Source: Hyphomicrobiales bacterium
GTDB lineage: Bacteria > Pseudomonadota > Alphaproteobacteria > Rhizobiales > Rhizobiaceae
DNA length: 64,000 nt
Direction of reading: 5' to 3'
Assembly: GCA_900469345.1 (NCBI GenBank)
Contig: UBWZ01000007.1
Location: 124,001 to 188,000 of the forward strand
Positions 1-8,876 of this stretch are shown here, piece after piece (position 1 is the first letter of the stretch; each line of letters begins with the position of its first letter). Below the pieces are notes generated by a model. That model was not told the DNA's origin. It ran no database searches and saw only the letters and a program-made list of their open reading frames with translations. The position numbers were made by a program, and so were the translations under genes.

Positions 1-1
1 T

Positions 2-1255
2 CGGCTGGGAATTGCCAGGCTGGAAACCCTCCCGGAACTTCTTGAGACACTCAAGCTGCTGCATCTCTACGGCCCCCTGGACAGCCACGAAATTTCTTCC
101 ATGAGCTGTTCCGGCGGAGAGGCCTCCCTCATGGCCGATGCCGGGGTCAGGCGCAAAATCGCCTACCGGCCGCTGGCGGAGGATCAGCTGGTGCCGCTGC
201 GGCAGACGCTCGGACCAATGGTGACGCTGTCGAACCCGCTCGACTACCACACCTTCGTCTGGGGCAATGGCGAGAAGCAGACCGCGGCCTTTACGGCGAT
301 GATGCAGGGAGCCTATGCACTCAACATGGTCGTCCTCGATTTCCCGCGCCGGGATCGCTGCGACGCGGCCGACTGGTTGACAACTGTCAACGCGATCGTC
401 GCGGCGCATCGGGCGACGGGAGCAAACGCCGCGGTCGTCGCAAGCATGGCGGAGAACCTCCCGGAGGACGTCGCAGTGCGCCTCATGCGTGACGGCGTCC
501 TGCCCCTTTACGGCATCGACGAAGCCCTGGCGGCGGTTGAGGCAGCAGCCTTTGTCGGCCGCGCCTGGCAGATGCCTGCATCGGAGCCGCTTCTGGTGAC
601 GGCGGCGTCGGCAGGAGAAGCGATCACGCTCAACGAGGACGAGGCAAAGCGCGAGCTCTCCGGATACGGGCTTGTCGTGCCACAGGGGCTGATCGAGTTC
701 TCGCCGAAAGCGGCGGGCGAGGCTGCCGAGACACTCGGCTTCCCGGTGGCGCTGAAGGGGCGAGGTGTGGCGCACAAGACCGAAGCTGGCGCGGTGAAGC
801 TCAACCTGAGCAGCCGCGACGAGGTGATCGCCGCGGCGCAAGGCATGGCTGCCGTCGCGCAGGGTTACCTGGTGGAGAAGATGGCGAGCAGGCCGGTCGC
901 CGAGATCATCATCGGGGCGGTGCGGGATCCGGTCGCGGGTCTGGTGCTGACCTTGGGGGCAGGCGGCATATTGGTCGATCTGCTCGAGGACGCCGCTGTC
1001 CTGACGCTGCCCGCATCGGGCGAGGCGATCTCGTCCGCACTTTCCGGACTGAAGGTCAAAAAAATGCTCGACGGATATCGTGGCGCCCCAAGGGGAGACA
1101 TGGCGGCGCTCGAGCGCGCGGTCGAGGCCGTTGCCGCCTACCTGGTCGCCAACGCGGCCGATATTGACGAACTGGACATCAACCCGGTGCTCGTCCTGCC
1201 GGAAGGCGAAGGCGTGGTCGCCGTGGACGCACTGATCAGACGGAGGATTACGTGA
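2..1255 (+). CDS. ADP-forming acyl-CoA ligase, C-terminal part (5' end outside window)
   Basis: The frame is open from the first bases of the window, so the gene starts upstream; the first in-frame ATG at 101 is internal. About 417 residues are visible. A CoA-ligase flavodoxin-like domain carries SCSGGEASLMAD (visible residues about 34-45), typical of the acetate-CoA ligase (ADP-forming)/succinyl-CoA synthetase alpha-like fold. An ATP-grasp domain follows (about 205-410) with the VALKGRGVAHKTEAG motif. Such enzymes convert an acid, CoA and ATP to acyl-CoA. Its stop overlaps the GTG start of the caiD-like gene (GTGA), so the two are translationally coupled. The context suggests activation of carnitine or a related betaine acid; the substrate is inferred only. 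Confidence 0.85.
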   Translation, partial: RLGIARLETLPELLETLKLLHLYGPLDSHEISSMSCSGGEASLMADAGVRRKIAYRPLAEDQLVPLRQTLGPMVTLSNPLDYHTFVWGNGEKQTAAFTAMMQGAYALNMVVLDFPRRDRCDAADWLTTVNAIVAAHRATGANAAVVASMAENLPEDVAVRLMRDGVLPLYGIDEALAAVEAAAFVGRAWQMPASEPLLVTAASAGEAITLNEDEAKRELSGYGLVVPQGLIEFSPKAAGEAAETLGFPVALKGRGVAHKTEAGAVKLNLSSRDEVIAAAQGMAAVAQGYLVEKMASRPVAEIIIGAVRDPVAGLVLTLGAGGILVDLLEDAAVLTLPASGEAISSALSGLKVKKMLDGYRGAPRGDMAALERAVEAVAAYLVANAADIDELDINPVLVLPEGEGVVAVDALIRRRIT

Positions 1256-2037
1256 GCGAGCACCCCATCAGGACGCGCCGCGAGGGCGGCGTTCTCGAAG
1301 TCACTATCGACCGACCGAAGGCGAATGCCATCGATCTCGCCACGTCGCGCATCATGGGTGAGATCTTTCGAGACTTTCGCGACGACTCAAGCCTGCGGGT
1401 CGCGATCATCACCGGAAGCGGACCGAAATTCTTCTGCCCTGGCTGGGACCTGAAGGCCGCAGCCACGGGCGATGCGGTGGATGGCGACTACGGCGTTGGC
1501 GGCTTCGGCGGCATGCAGGAGTTGCGCGACCTCAACAAGCCGATCATCGCCGCCATCAACGGCATATGCTGCGGCGGCGGGCTTGAGATCGCGCTGTCGA
1601 CCGACCTCATCCTTGCGGCCACGCACGCAACCTTCGCCCTGCCGGAGATCCGCTCGGGCACGGTCGCGGATGCCGCGTCGATCAAGCTGCCGAAGCGCAT
1701 TCCCTACCATATCGCCATGGACATGCTTTTGACGGGCCGCTGGCTCGACGCCGAAGAGGCCAATCGCTGGGGTTTCGTGAACGAAATCCTGCCTGCAGAC
1801 AGGCTGATGGACCGCGCCTGGGAGCTTGCCCGGCTGCTCGAAAGCGGACCCCCGCTGGTCTACGCCGCCATCAAGGAAGTGGTGCGGGAGGCCGAAGGCG
1901 AGGCCTTCCAGACCACCATGAACAAGGTCACGCGCCGGCAGCTGCCGACAGTCGACATTCTCTATGGCAGCGAGGACCAACTCGAAGGCGCCCGCGCCTT
2001 TGCAGAAAAGCGGGATCCGGTCTGGAAGGGGAAATGA
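1252..2037 (+). CDS. caiD: CaiD-like carnitinyl-CoA dehydratase (crotonase family)
   Basis: A 261-residue crotonase-fold protein starting at GTG inside the stop of the preceding CoA ligase. It resembles E. coli CaiD along its length: N-terminal RPKANAID, the oxyanion-hole segment GWDLKAAA (about 65-72), the GGGLEIAL segment (about 104-111), and the C-terminal FAEKRDPVWKG signature. CaiD hydrates/dehydrates crotonobetainyl-CoA and carnitinyl-CoA. A cytosolic role in degradation of carnitine or gamma-butyrobetaine as CoA thioesters is likely, and the CoA ligase next to it fits. A generic enoyl-CoA hydratase is the alternative. The gene ends 4 bp from the convergent 78-aa gene. Confidence 0.85.
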   Translation: MSEHPIRTRREGGVLEVTIDRPKANAIDLATSRIMGEIFRDFRDDSSLRVAIITGSGPKFFCPGWDLKAAATGDAVDGDYGVGGFGGMQELRDLNKPIIAAINGICCGGGLEIALSTDLILAATHATFALPEIRSGTVADAASIKLPKRIPYHIAMDMLLTGRWLDAEEANRWGFVNEILPADRLMDRAWELARLLESGPPLVYAAIKEVVREAEGEAFQTTMNKVTRRQLPTVDILYGSEDQLEGARAFAEKRDPVWKGK

Positions 2038-2040
2038 CGC

Positions 2041-2277
2041 TCAGGCCGCGATATCGGCAATTTCGCCCGATTGCCAGATGACCTTCGGCTCCGACATGTC
2101 GCCGCTTTCCATGTCCACCTGGACGGAGTAGGCGGCAACGCCGACAAAACGCTCGGCCATGGCGCGGGCGATCTTTTCCGCCGACGCGGCGTTGGAAGCG
2201 GCCCGCATCTCACCCGGCACGATATTGCCCCTGACCTTCTTGAACGGCAGGACGATGAATTTTTCGGCGCGGGACAT
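2041..2277 (-). CDS. Conserved small protein of unknown function (78 aa), last gene of the demethylation operon
   Basis: A 78-residue acidic/basic mixed protein starting MSRAEKFIVLPFKKVRG, with no membrane segment, signal peptide or recognised motif. The ATG overlaps the stop of the disrupted small gene upstream (TGATG), suggesting that the two once formed a coupled pair. It is the last gene of a minus-strand run that begins with two dimethylglycine-dehydrogenase-like genes, so an accessory role there is plausible. The family is not recognised. Confidence 0.6.
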   Translation of the reverse strand: MSRAEKFIVLPFKKVRGNIVPGEMRAASNAASAEKIARAMAERFVGVAAYSVQVDMESGDMSEPKVIWQSGEIADIAA

Positions 2278-2522
2278 CAGACTTCCTCGTTTGGTGCCAG
2301 TGTGTGGATCTCGACGGCGAAGTCAACCGCGGGCCGGGATAAAGCCGATTGCAACAAAAGCCGGATCGAACCGGCGGTCGTGAGCGAGATCACCGGTGCA
2401 GAGCGCCTCCTCGATCGCGTCGGCCTTTTCAGCCAGCAGCGACTGGTGGGGAACATCCGGCTTGTTGGCGACAACCTCTATGCGCTACAGGCGAAGCCTT
2501 CGACCCCATCCCAGCCGATCAT
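2277..2522 (-). pseudogene. Frameshifted remnant of a small (~80 aa) protein gene
   Basis: Coding-like sequence continues across three reading frames on the minus strand. A start at 2522 gives MIGWDGVEGFACS, then a frame change gives RIEVVANKPDVPHQSLL and onward to a TGA at 2323-2325, then another frame change gives VDFAVEIHTLAPNEEV ending in a TGA that overlaps the next gene's ATG. Assembled, this would be about 81 residues, placed 41 bp after the Rieske gene and coupled to the 78-aa gene. Either two indels have inactivated it or they are sequencing errors. The family is not recognised. Confidence 0.45.
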
Positions 2523-2563
2523 ACATGTATATCACCATGATACCATTGTGGTCAGGGATCGCT

Positions 2564-3793
2564 TTATGACCGGCTGATCTCGTCGAGATACCACTGGATG
2601 TAGCGCAGTTCGTTGCTCTCCATCGGCGCGATCGGGCCGGGCACGAAAAACCGCGAGACCACGCCGCGGGCCGTATGCTCGATGATGGCCTTGTCCTCGT
2701 CGGTGGTTACCTTCCAAAGCCAGGTGAGCGTTTCGAGATCGTAGTCGCGGCCTTCCTCCGCCCGGGAATCGACCAGCCAGATCAGTTCCATCCCGCAGGT
2801 ATCGACCGTCATTGGAACGAACCGATAGATCATGCCGTGATCCGCATAGCAGACGAGGAAGCTCGTGCCGCCGAGATGGATGGAGGTGACGCCGCCGTCG
2901 AAATCCGGAAAGCGCCCCATCAGGGTGCTCAGCGGCTGGCCGTCCTGGCTGCCGGTCTTGACCCCGTCATAGAGCGCATAGCGGAACGCATGAATGGCCT
3001 CGCGGCCCTCGGCAGAGTTCTGCCAGTGATTGCCGGAGCCGACCGCGATGCCGAGCGCACAGGTGCGTTCTTCCATCGCGGCGTTCAGCGCCTCGATCAT
3101 GTGCAGCGGTTGTTCCAGCGCATGGGTCTGCGAATACTCCGGATGCGCCGGGCCGCAGTGGTAGCATTCCACGTAGTTTTCGACTGCCAGCTTCCAGTTG
3201 GCCTCGAGCGGATAGCTTTGCCGGTGCGCGACCTTGGCTGCGCCCCAGCCATATTGGCCGCAGGTGGCGTGCAGCAGTCTCTCGACCTCTGAAAAATCGA
3301 GGGGTTGTTCGGCAAACGAGATGAAGACGAGGCCCTCGACGACGCGGACATGCAGCTTGCGCAGGCCATGGTCCTCGCGCCTGAAATTCTTGGGCATCAG
3401 CCGGGCCGCCTTGAGCGTGCCGTCATTGCCGTAGGTCCACGCGTGATAGGGGCAGACGAAGGCCTTTGCATTCCCCTTGGCCTTCGTACAAACCTCGGCG
3501 CCGCGATGGCGACAGACGTTCAGCATCGCGTGTACCGACCCGTCGCCGGCACGCGTCAATATCACCTGTTCACGACCGAGCCGGAACAGCTCGAAATCGT
3601 TCGGGTTCGGAATGACGCTCTCATGCGCCAGGCAATGCCAGTGGCGGAAGAACACCCGTGTCATGTCCCGTTCGAAGATTTCGGGATCGAAGTAAAAGGG
3701 CCGCGCCAGCCCGTGACCCGCGCGGTGCTCGGCGATCAGCCGGTCGATGCGGTCGCCTGAAGACAGTGGAGATGCGATATCAGGTGCAAGCAT
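2564..3793 (-). CDS. Rieske [2Fe-2S] aromatic-ring-hydroxylating-type oxygenase alpha subunit (betaine monooxygenase-like)
   Basis: A 409-residue protein. The start at 3793 is chosen over an upstream ATG at 3826 because AGGAAGG lies 7 bases before it. The N-terminal Rieske domain has C94-x-H96 and C114-x2-H117 (CRH...CPYH), and the catalytic domain has the mononuclear-iron segment NYVECYHCGPAHPEY (His212, His217). The closest recognisable type is the GbcA/stachydrine/carnitine oxygenase group that oxidatively demethylates quaternary amines. It lies downstream of two demethylating flavoprotein genes, which fits stepwise N-demethylation of a betaine. No ferredoxin reductase partner is encoded in the window. 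The exact substrate is not decidable. Confidence 0.8.
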   Translation of the reverse strand: MLAPDIASPLSSGDRIDRLIAEHRAGHGLARPFYFDPEIFERDMTRVFFRHWHCLAHESVIPNPNDFELFRLGREQVILTRAGDGSVHAMLNVCRHRGAEVCTKAKGNAKAFVCPYHAWTYGNDGTLKAARLMPKNFRREDHGLRKLHVRVVEGLVFISFAEQPLDFSEVERLLHATCGQYGWGAAKVAHRQSYPLEANWKLAVENYVECYHCGPAHPEYSQTHALEQPLHMIEALNAAMEERTCALGIAVGSGNHWQNSAEGREAIHAFRYALYDGVKTGSQDGQPLSTLMGRFPDFDGGVTSIHLGGTSFLVCYADHGMIYRFVPMTVDTCGMELIWLVDSRAEEGRDYDLETLTWLWKVTTDEDKAIIEHTARGVVSRFFVPGPIAPMESNELRYIQWYLDEISRS

Positions 3794-3856
3794 GGAAAGT
3801 CCTTCCTGCTGAAGATTGCGTGGCACACCCCAAAGCCAGTCGCATGATCGTCATCC

Positions 3857-6325
3857 CTACATCCGCACCCTGGTCGCCTTCGGGTCATAGAGCGGCGTAA
3901 GCGAAGCCTGCGCCTTCACACGCTGCCCGGCGATCTCGATCTCGTAATGCGAGGACAGCACATCCTGCGCGCTTTCACCCCGGCAGGCGACATAGCCAAG
4001 GCCGATCGCGCCGCCGAGATGATGTCCGTAGTTGCCCGATGTGATGGTGCCGACGATCTTTCCGTCGCGGACGATTGCTTCGTTGTGAAAAAGCAGGGGC
4101 TGCGGATCCTCGAGCATGAACTGCACCAGCCTGCGGCCAAGCCCCACCTCCTGGAGGCGCAAAACCGCATCGCGGCCGGTGAACTCGCCCTTGTTAAAGT
4201 TTACGGCAAAGCCGAGCCCGGCTTCGAGGACGTGGTCCTCGTCGGTGATGTCGTGGCCGAAATGCCGGAAGGCCTTTTCGATGCGGCAGCTATCCAGCGT
4301 ATGAAGGCCGCAGAGCCTCAGGCCGAAGTCGCTGCCGGCCGCGTCCAGCGCCTCGAAGACATGCGCTGCCTGATCGGACGAGACATAGAGTTCCCAGCCG
4401 AGCTCGCCCACATAGGTGACGCGGTGGGCACGAGCGAGCCCCATGCCGATCTCGATCTCCTGCATGGTGCCGAAGGGGAAGGCCTCGTTCGAGAAATCGT
4501 TCGGGCTGATGCTGTGGATCAGCTCGCGCGATCTCGGTCCCATCAGGCACAATACCGATTCCGACGCCGTCGCATCGGTGACCACCACGAATTCGTCGGT
4601 CAGGTGCCGGCGCAGCCAGGCCAGATCCCGCTGCAGCGTCGCGCCCGGCACGACAAGGAGGAAGGCGGTTTCGGACAGCCGCGTGACGGTGAGGTCGCTT
4701 TCGATGCCACCTTTCCGGTTGAGCATCTGCGTATAGACGATCCGCCCCGTGGGCACGTCGATCTGGTTGGCACAGAGGCGGTTGAGGAAGGTGACCGCAT
4801 CGCGGCCCTCAACCCGGATCTTGCCGAACGACGTCATGTCGAACAGGCCGACGCCCAAGCGAACGGCGATGTGCTCGTCGCGCTGGTTGTCGAACCAGTT
4901 CTGGCGGTTCCAGCTGTAGCGATATTCGCGCTCCTGGCCAGGATGTGCGAACCAGTTGGCCCGTTCCCAGCCGGCCACTTCGCCGAACACGGCGCCGCGG
5001 GCCTTAAGATGTTCATGAATCGGCGAGCGGCGCACACCCCGGGCCGTCGCCATCTGGCGATACGGAAAGTGATCCGCGTAAAGCACGCCGAGCGTCTCGG
5101 TGACGCGGTTCTTGAGGTAACGGCGGTTCTTCTGAAATGGTTGGGCGCGGCGGATATCCACCTCCCACAGGTCGAAGGGCGGCTCGCCGTCGTTCATCCA
5201 TTGCGCCAGCGCCATGCCGGCGCCACCCGAAGAGACGATGCCGATGGAATTATAGCCGGCCGCAACCCAGTAGCCCCGGATCTCCGGCGCTTCGCCGAGA
5301 TAGTAGCGGTCGTCGGGGGTGAAGCTTTCCGGTCCGTTGAAGAAGGTGTGGATGCCGGCCGTTTCCAGCATCGGCATGCGGTTGACAGCCATTTCGAGGA
5401 TCGGCTGGAAATGGTCGAAATCCTCCGGCAACTGGTCGAAGCAGAAGTCTTCGCGGATGCGCTCGCCCGCCGGCGGCCACGGCTTGGCCTTGAGCTCGAA
5501 GGCGCCGACCAGCATCTTGCCGGCATCTTCCTTGTAGTAGGTGCACTCGTCCGGAACGCGCAGCACCGGCAGCTGCGTCAGACCTTTGATCGGTTCGGTG
5601 ACGATGTAGAAATGCTCGCAGGCATGCAGCGGCACGGTGACCCCCGAAGCTGCCGCCAAATCGCGCCCCCACATGCCGGCGGCGTTGACGACGTTTTCCG
5701 TCTCGATCATATAACGCTCGCCGTTCTGCTCGCAGGCGACGCCGGTCACCCGGCCGTCCCGGGTCAGCACCTCGACGACCTTGACGCCTTCGAAGACGGT
5801 GGCACCGTTCTGGCGCGCACCTTTTGCCAAAGCCATGGCAATATTGGCCGGATCGCACTGGCCGTCGAGCGGCAGGTGGACGGCGGCCTTGACGTCGCCG
5901 ATATTGAGATGCGGATACATGGCCTTCGCCTCGTCTGGCGAAATCTCCCGGACATCGACGTTGAAGGCACGGGCAAGCGACGCCTGGCGATAGATCTCCT
6001 GTTTGCGCTCCTGCGTCAGCGCAACGGTCATCGATCCGTTCTGCTTCATGCCGGTGCCGATACCGGTTTCGGACTCCAGGCGGACATAGAGATCGGCCGA
6101 ATATTTGGCGAGCCGCGTCATGTTCTGCGATGCGCGCAGCTGGCCGATGAGGCCCGCCGCATGCCAGGTCGTGCCCGAGGTCAGCTGCTTGCGCTCCAGC
6201 AGCACCACGTCTGTCCAGCCGAGCTTGGCGAGATGATAGGCGACCGAGCAGCCGGAGACGCCGCCACCGATGATGACCGCACGCGCCTTGGATGGGATCG
6301 GCTTCGACGTGTTCAAAGTGTTCAC
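3857..6325 (-). CDS. Dimethylglycine/sarcosine dehydrogenase-like FAD oxidoreductase with GcvT domain (paralogue A)
   Basis: An 822-residue protein of the DMGDH/SARDH type. The N-terminal DAO-fold FAD domain has IIGGGVSG (residues 18-25) and TWHAAGL, in which His55 corresponds to the covalent-flavin histidine of the family. The C-terminal half (about 430-815) is a GcvT/aminomethyltransferase-type folate-binding domain. The expected reaction is oxidative N-demethylation, with the methyl carbon passed to tetrahydrofolate. The GTG start at 6325 overlaps the stop of the upstream paralogue (GTGA). It is part of the minus-strand operon that continues into the Rieske oxygenase gene. Which methylamine it prefers is unknown. 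Confidence 0.85.
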   Translation of the reverse strand: MNTLNTSKPIPSKARAVIIGGGVSGCSVAYHLAKLGWTDVVLLERKQLTSGTTWHAAGLIGQLRASQNMTRLAKYSADLYVRLESETGIGTGMKQNGSMTVALTQERKQEIYRQASLARAFNVDVREISPDEAKAMYPHLNIGDVKAAVHLPLDGQCDPANIAMALAKGARQNGATVFEGVKVVEVLTRDGRVTGVACEQNGERYMIETENVVNAAGMWGRDLAAASGVTVPLHACEHFYIVTEPIKGLTQLPVLRVPDECTYYKEDAGKMLVGAFELKAKPWPPAGERIREDFCFDQLPEDFDHFQPILEMAVNRMPMLETAGIHTFFNGPESFTPDDRYYLGEAPEIRGYWVAAGYNSIGIVSSGGAGMALAQWMNDGEPPFDLWEVDIRRAQPFQKNRRYLKNRVTETLGVLYADHFPYRQMATARGVRRSPIHEHLKARGAVFGEVAGWERANWFAHPGQEREYRYSWNRQNWFDNQRDEHIAVRLGVGLFDMTSFGKIRVEGRDAVTFLNRLCANQIDVPTGRIVYTQMLNRKGGIESDLTVTRLSETAFLLVVPGATLQRDLAWLRRHLTDEFVVVTDATASESVLCLMGPRSRELIHSISPNDFSNEAFPFGTMQEIEIGMGLARAHRVTYVGELGWELYVSSDQAAHVFEALDAAGSDFGLRLCGLHTLDSCRIEKAFRHFGHDITDEDHVLEAGLGFAVNFNKGEFTGRDAVLRLQEVGLGRRLVQFMLEDPQPLLFHNEAIVRDGKIVGTITSGNYGHHLGGAIGLGYVACRGESAQDVLSSHYEIEIAGQRVKAQASLTPLYDPKATRVRM

Positions 6326-8772
6326 GCGCGCAGCCTTTCATTGGCAGGGTCCCAAAGCGGCTGATCCGGCTGGACCACCGCCTTGACGCGGTCGCCAAAG
6401 ATCTCGACCTCCAGCTCTAACCCGGGCTCGGCGAGATCTGCGCGCAGCATGCCGAGCGCGATCGACTTCGACACCCGGTAGCCCCAGGAGCCCGAGGTCG
6501 TTTCGCCGACGATTTCGCCGCCATGCCAGAGTGTCGACATGTAGGGCGCGTCGCAATCGCCAGCCTCAACCACCAGCGTCACGAAGCGTTTGGAGATGCC
6601 GCGCTGCTTTTCTGCCGAAAGTGCCGCCCGGCCCTTGAAGTCGGGCTTGGCCCAGTCGATGTAACGCTCGAGCCCGCCCTGAAGCACCGTGTAGTCGGTG
6701 GAAAGGTCGCCCTTCCAGGCGCGGTAGCCCTTTTCGATGCGCAGGCTGTCGAGCGCCTCCATGCCGAAGGGTTTGAGGCCATGGCTCTGGCCGGACGCCC
6801 AGACGGCGTCGAAGATCGGTGCGGTATCTTCGATCTTCGTATGGATCTCCCAACCGAGTTCGCCGGCAAACGATACCCGCACCAGCTGGCACCAGCGGCC
6901 GGCGATCTGCGCCGACTGGTGAGTGAGCCAGGCTTTCGACAGGTCGGCGTCGGTCACGTCCGCAAGGATATCGCGGCTTTTCGGACCGGAGAGGATCTGA
7001 CAGGAAAACTGGTCGGTGACGTCGTCGATCGAAAACGCGGCATCTGTGGGCCGGTGCCGGTTCAACCAGTCAAGGTCGTGCCATTGGGCGGCTGCCGCGG
7101 TGATCAGGAAGAAGACATCCTCCTGCAGCATCATCACCGACATTTCCGTGACGATCCGGCCCTTGTCGTCGGCAAAATAGGCAAGCCCGATGCGGCCGGG
7201 TTTCGGCACCTTGCCGGTGATCAGAGAGGCGAGCCATTGCGAGGCGCCCGACCCCTTTACCCGGTAGCGGGAGAAGCCGGGCAGGTCGAGAATGCCCGCG
7301 GCATCCCTGACGGCGAGACACTCTTCCTCGATGCGAAGGCTCCACGGCCCTTGCCGGCTCCAGGTCTGCGTCGCCGCCTCGGCAAGGTCGTCGCCCGGCT
7401 TCGCATACCACATCGCCCGCTCCCAGCCGTTGTAGGGCTTGAACTGGGCGCCAAGCGCGGCAATCCGGTCATGGATGGGGGAGCGTTTCCGGTCCCGGCC
7501 CGCCGGCCAGTAATGTTTCGGAAAGTGCATGGCGTATTCGTGGCCGTAAATCTCCATGCCCTTCGCCACGCAATAGGCCGGGTCCGACGCAAATGACGTG
7601 TAGCGGCGCGGATCGCAACTCCACATGTCCCATTCGGTCTCGCCTTGTGTCACCCATTCGGCGAGCACCTTGCCGGCGCCGCCCGCCTGGCAGATGCCGA
7701 AGGTGAAGACGCAGGCCTCGAAGGCGTTCGGCACGCCCGGCATCGGGCCGATCAACGGATTGCCGTCCGGCGCATAGGGGATCGGTCCGTTGATCATTTT
7801 CGACAGGCCGGCCGTGCCGAGGATCGGCACGCGCTCGACCGCGTCGTTGAGATACCATTCCAGCCGCTCGAGATCGTCGGGGAAGAGCTGGAAGGAAAAG
7901 TCATCCGGCATCGGATCGTCCGGGGTCGCCCAATGCGCGCGGCAGTTCTTCTCGTAGGGGCCGAGGTTCATGCCGTATTTCTCCTGGCGGAGATAATAGG
8001 AGCTGTCGACATCGCGCAGCAGCGGCAGCTTGTGACCGGCCTCCCGCGACCAGGCCGCGAGTTCGGGAATCTCGTCGAACAGGATGTACTGGTGGCTCAT
8101 CACCATCATCGGCACGTCGCGGCCAAACAACTTGCCCACCTCGCGGGCGTAGTAGCCGGCGGCGTTGACCACATACTCGCAAGCGATCTCGCCTTTCGGC
8201 GTCGTCAGGACCCATTCGTCCCTCTCTCGCCGCGCGGCCGTGACGGGGCAAAAGCGGATAACCTTGGCGCCCAGATCGCGAGCGCCTTTTGCCAGCGCCT
8301 GGGTCAGCTGTGCCGGGTCGATGTCGCCGTCATAGGGATCGTAGAGCGCGCCGGTCAGATCGTGCGTTTCAAGAAAGGGATATTTCGACCGCATCTCGCT
8401 TGGCGACAGGATGTCGAGATCCATGCCCTGGTAGCGGCCCATGCCGACCACGCGCTTGAACTCGCGCAGCCTTTCGGTCGAGTGCCCAAGCCGGATCGAA
8501 CCGGTGACGTGGTAGTTCATCGGATAGTCCACCAGCGCGCCAAGCTCGCGGTAGAGCGAGGCCGAGTAGCGCTGCATGTTCATGATCGACCACGAGGAGG
8601 AGAAGGTCGGCACATTACCGGCGGCATGCCAGGTAGAGCCGGCGGTCAGCTCGTTCTTCTCAAGAAGCACGCAATCGCTCCAACCGGCCTTGGCCAGATG
8701 GTACAGCGACGAAGCGCCGACCGCTCCGCCGCCGATGATCACCACACGCGCACGCTCAGGCAGTTCCGACAT
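6322..8772 (-). CDS. Dimethylglycine/sarcosine dehydrogenase-like FAD oxidoreductase with GcvT domain (paralogue B)
   Basis: An 816-residue relative of the next gene with the same two-domain plan: FAD motif IIGGGAVG (12-19), flavin-linking TWHAAGN with His49, and a C-terminal folate-type GcvT domain. The start at 8772 follows AGGGA by a normal distance; an ATG at 8826 has no such site. It is the first gene of the minus-strand operon, with the divergent LysR gene 104 bp away. The Leu-to-Asn change after HAAG, and general divergence from paralogue A, suggest a different substrate of the same chemistry, so the two may act on successive N-methyl intermediates. This is inference. Confidence 0.85.
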   Translation of the reverse strand: MSELPERARVVIIGGGAVGASSLYHLAKAGWSDCVLLEKNELTAGSTWHAAGNVPTFSSSWSIMNMQRYSASLYRELGALVDYPMNYHVTGSIRLGHSTERLREFKRVVGMGRYQGMDLDILSPSEMRSKYPFLETHDLTGALYDPYDGDIDPAQLTQALAKGARDLGAKVIRFCPVTAARRERDEWVLTTPKGEIACEYVVNAAGYYAREVGKLFGRDVPMMVMSHQYILFDEIPELAAWSREAGHKLPLLRDVDSSYYLRQEKYGMNLGPYEKNCRAHWATPDDPMPDDFSFQLFPDDLERLEWYLNDAVERVPILGTAGLSKMINGPIPYAPDGNPLIGPMPGVPNAFEACVFTFGICQAGGAGKVLAEWVTQGETEWDMWSCDPRRYTSFASDPAYCVAKGMEIYGHEYAMHFPKHYWPAGRDRKRSPIHDRIAALGAQFKPYNGWERAMWYAKPGDDLAEAATQTWSRQGPWSLRIEEECLAVRDAAGILDLPGFSRYRVKGSGASQWLASLITGKVPKPGRIGLAYFADDKGRIVTEMSVMMLQEDVFFLITAAAAQWHDLDWLNRHRPTDAAFSIDDVTDQFSCQILSGPKSRDILADVTDADLSKAWLTHQSAQIAGRWCQLVRVSFAGELGWEIHTKIEDTAPIFDAVWASGQSHGLKPFGMEALDSLRIEKGYRAWKGDLSTDYTVLQGGLERYIDWAKPDFKGRAALSAEKQRGISKRFVTLVVEAGDCDAPYMSTLWHGGEIVGETTSGSWGYRVSKSIALGMLRADLAEPGLELEVEIFGDRVKAVVQPDQPLWDPANERLRA

Positions 8773-8846
8773 GAGTTTTTCCCTGGCTTCCGTCCCAAGA
8801 GTTGCAGCGGAAACGTGTGCCAGCAAGCACGCAGAAAAGGCTTTAT

Positions 8847-8865
8847 TGATCGGATTCTTCGATTA
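8847..8865. promoter_or_regulatory. Probable LysR-type operator between regulator and demethylation operon
   Basis: An imperfect dyad TGATCG-N7-CGATTA lies in the 104-bp divergent intergenic region, 11 bp before the LysR start codon. Its size and place fit an autoregulatory LysR site that also controls the minus-strand operon. Only the dyad is seen; binding is inferred. Confidence 0.4.
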
Positions 8866-8876
8866 GATTATGCAGC

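Noticed and set aside
3947..6364. Very long plus-strand open frame opposite the first demethylase gene
   Set aside because: It is fully antisense to a gene with clear family motifs. Its translation has the Ala/Arg/Gly/Asp-rich look of a GC-rich shadow frame and no motif.
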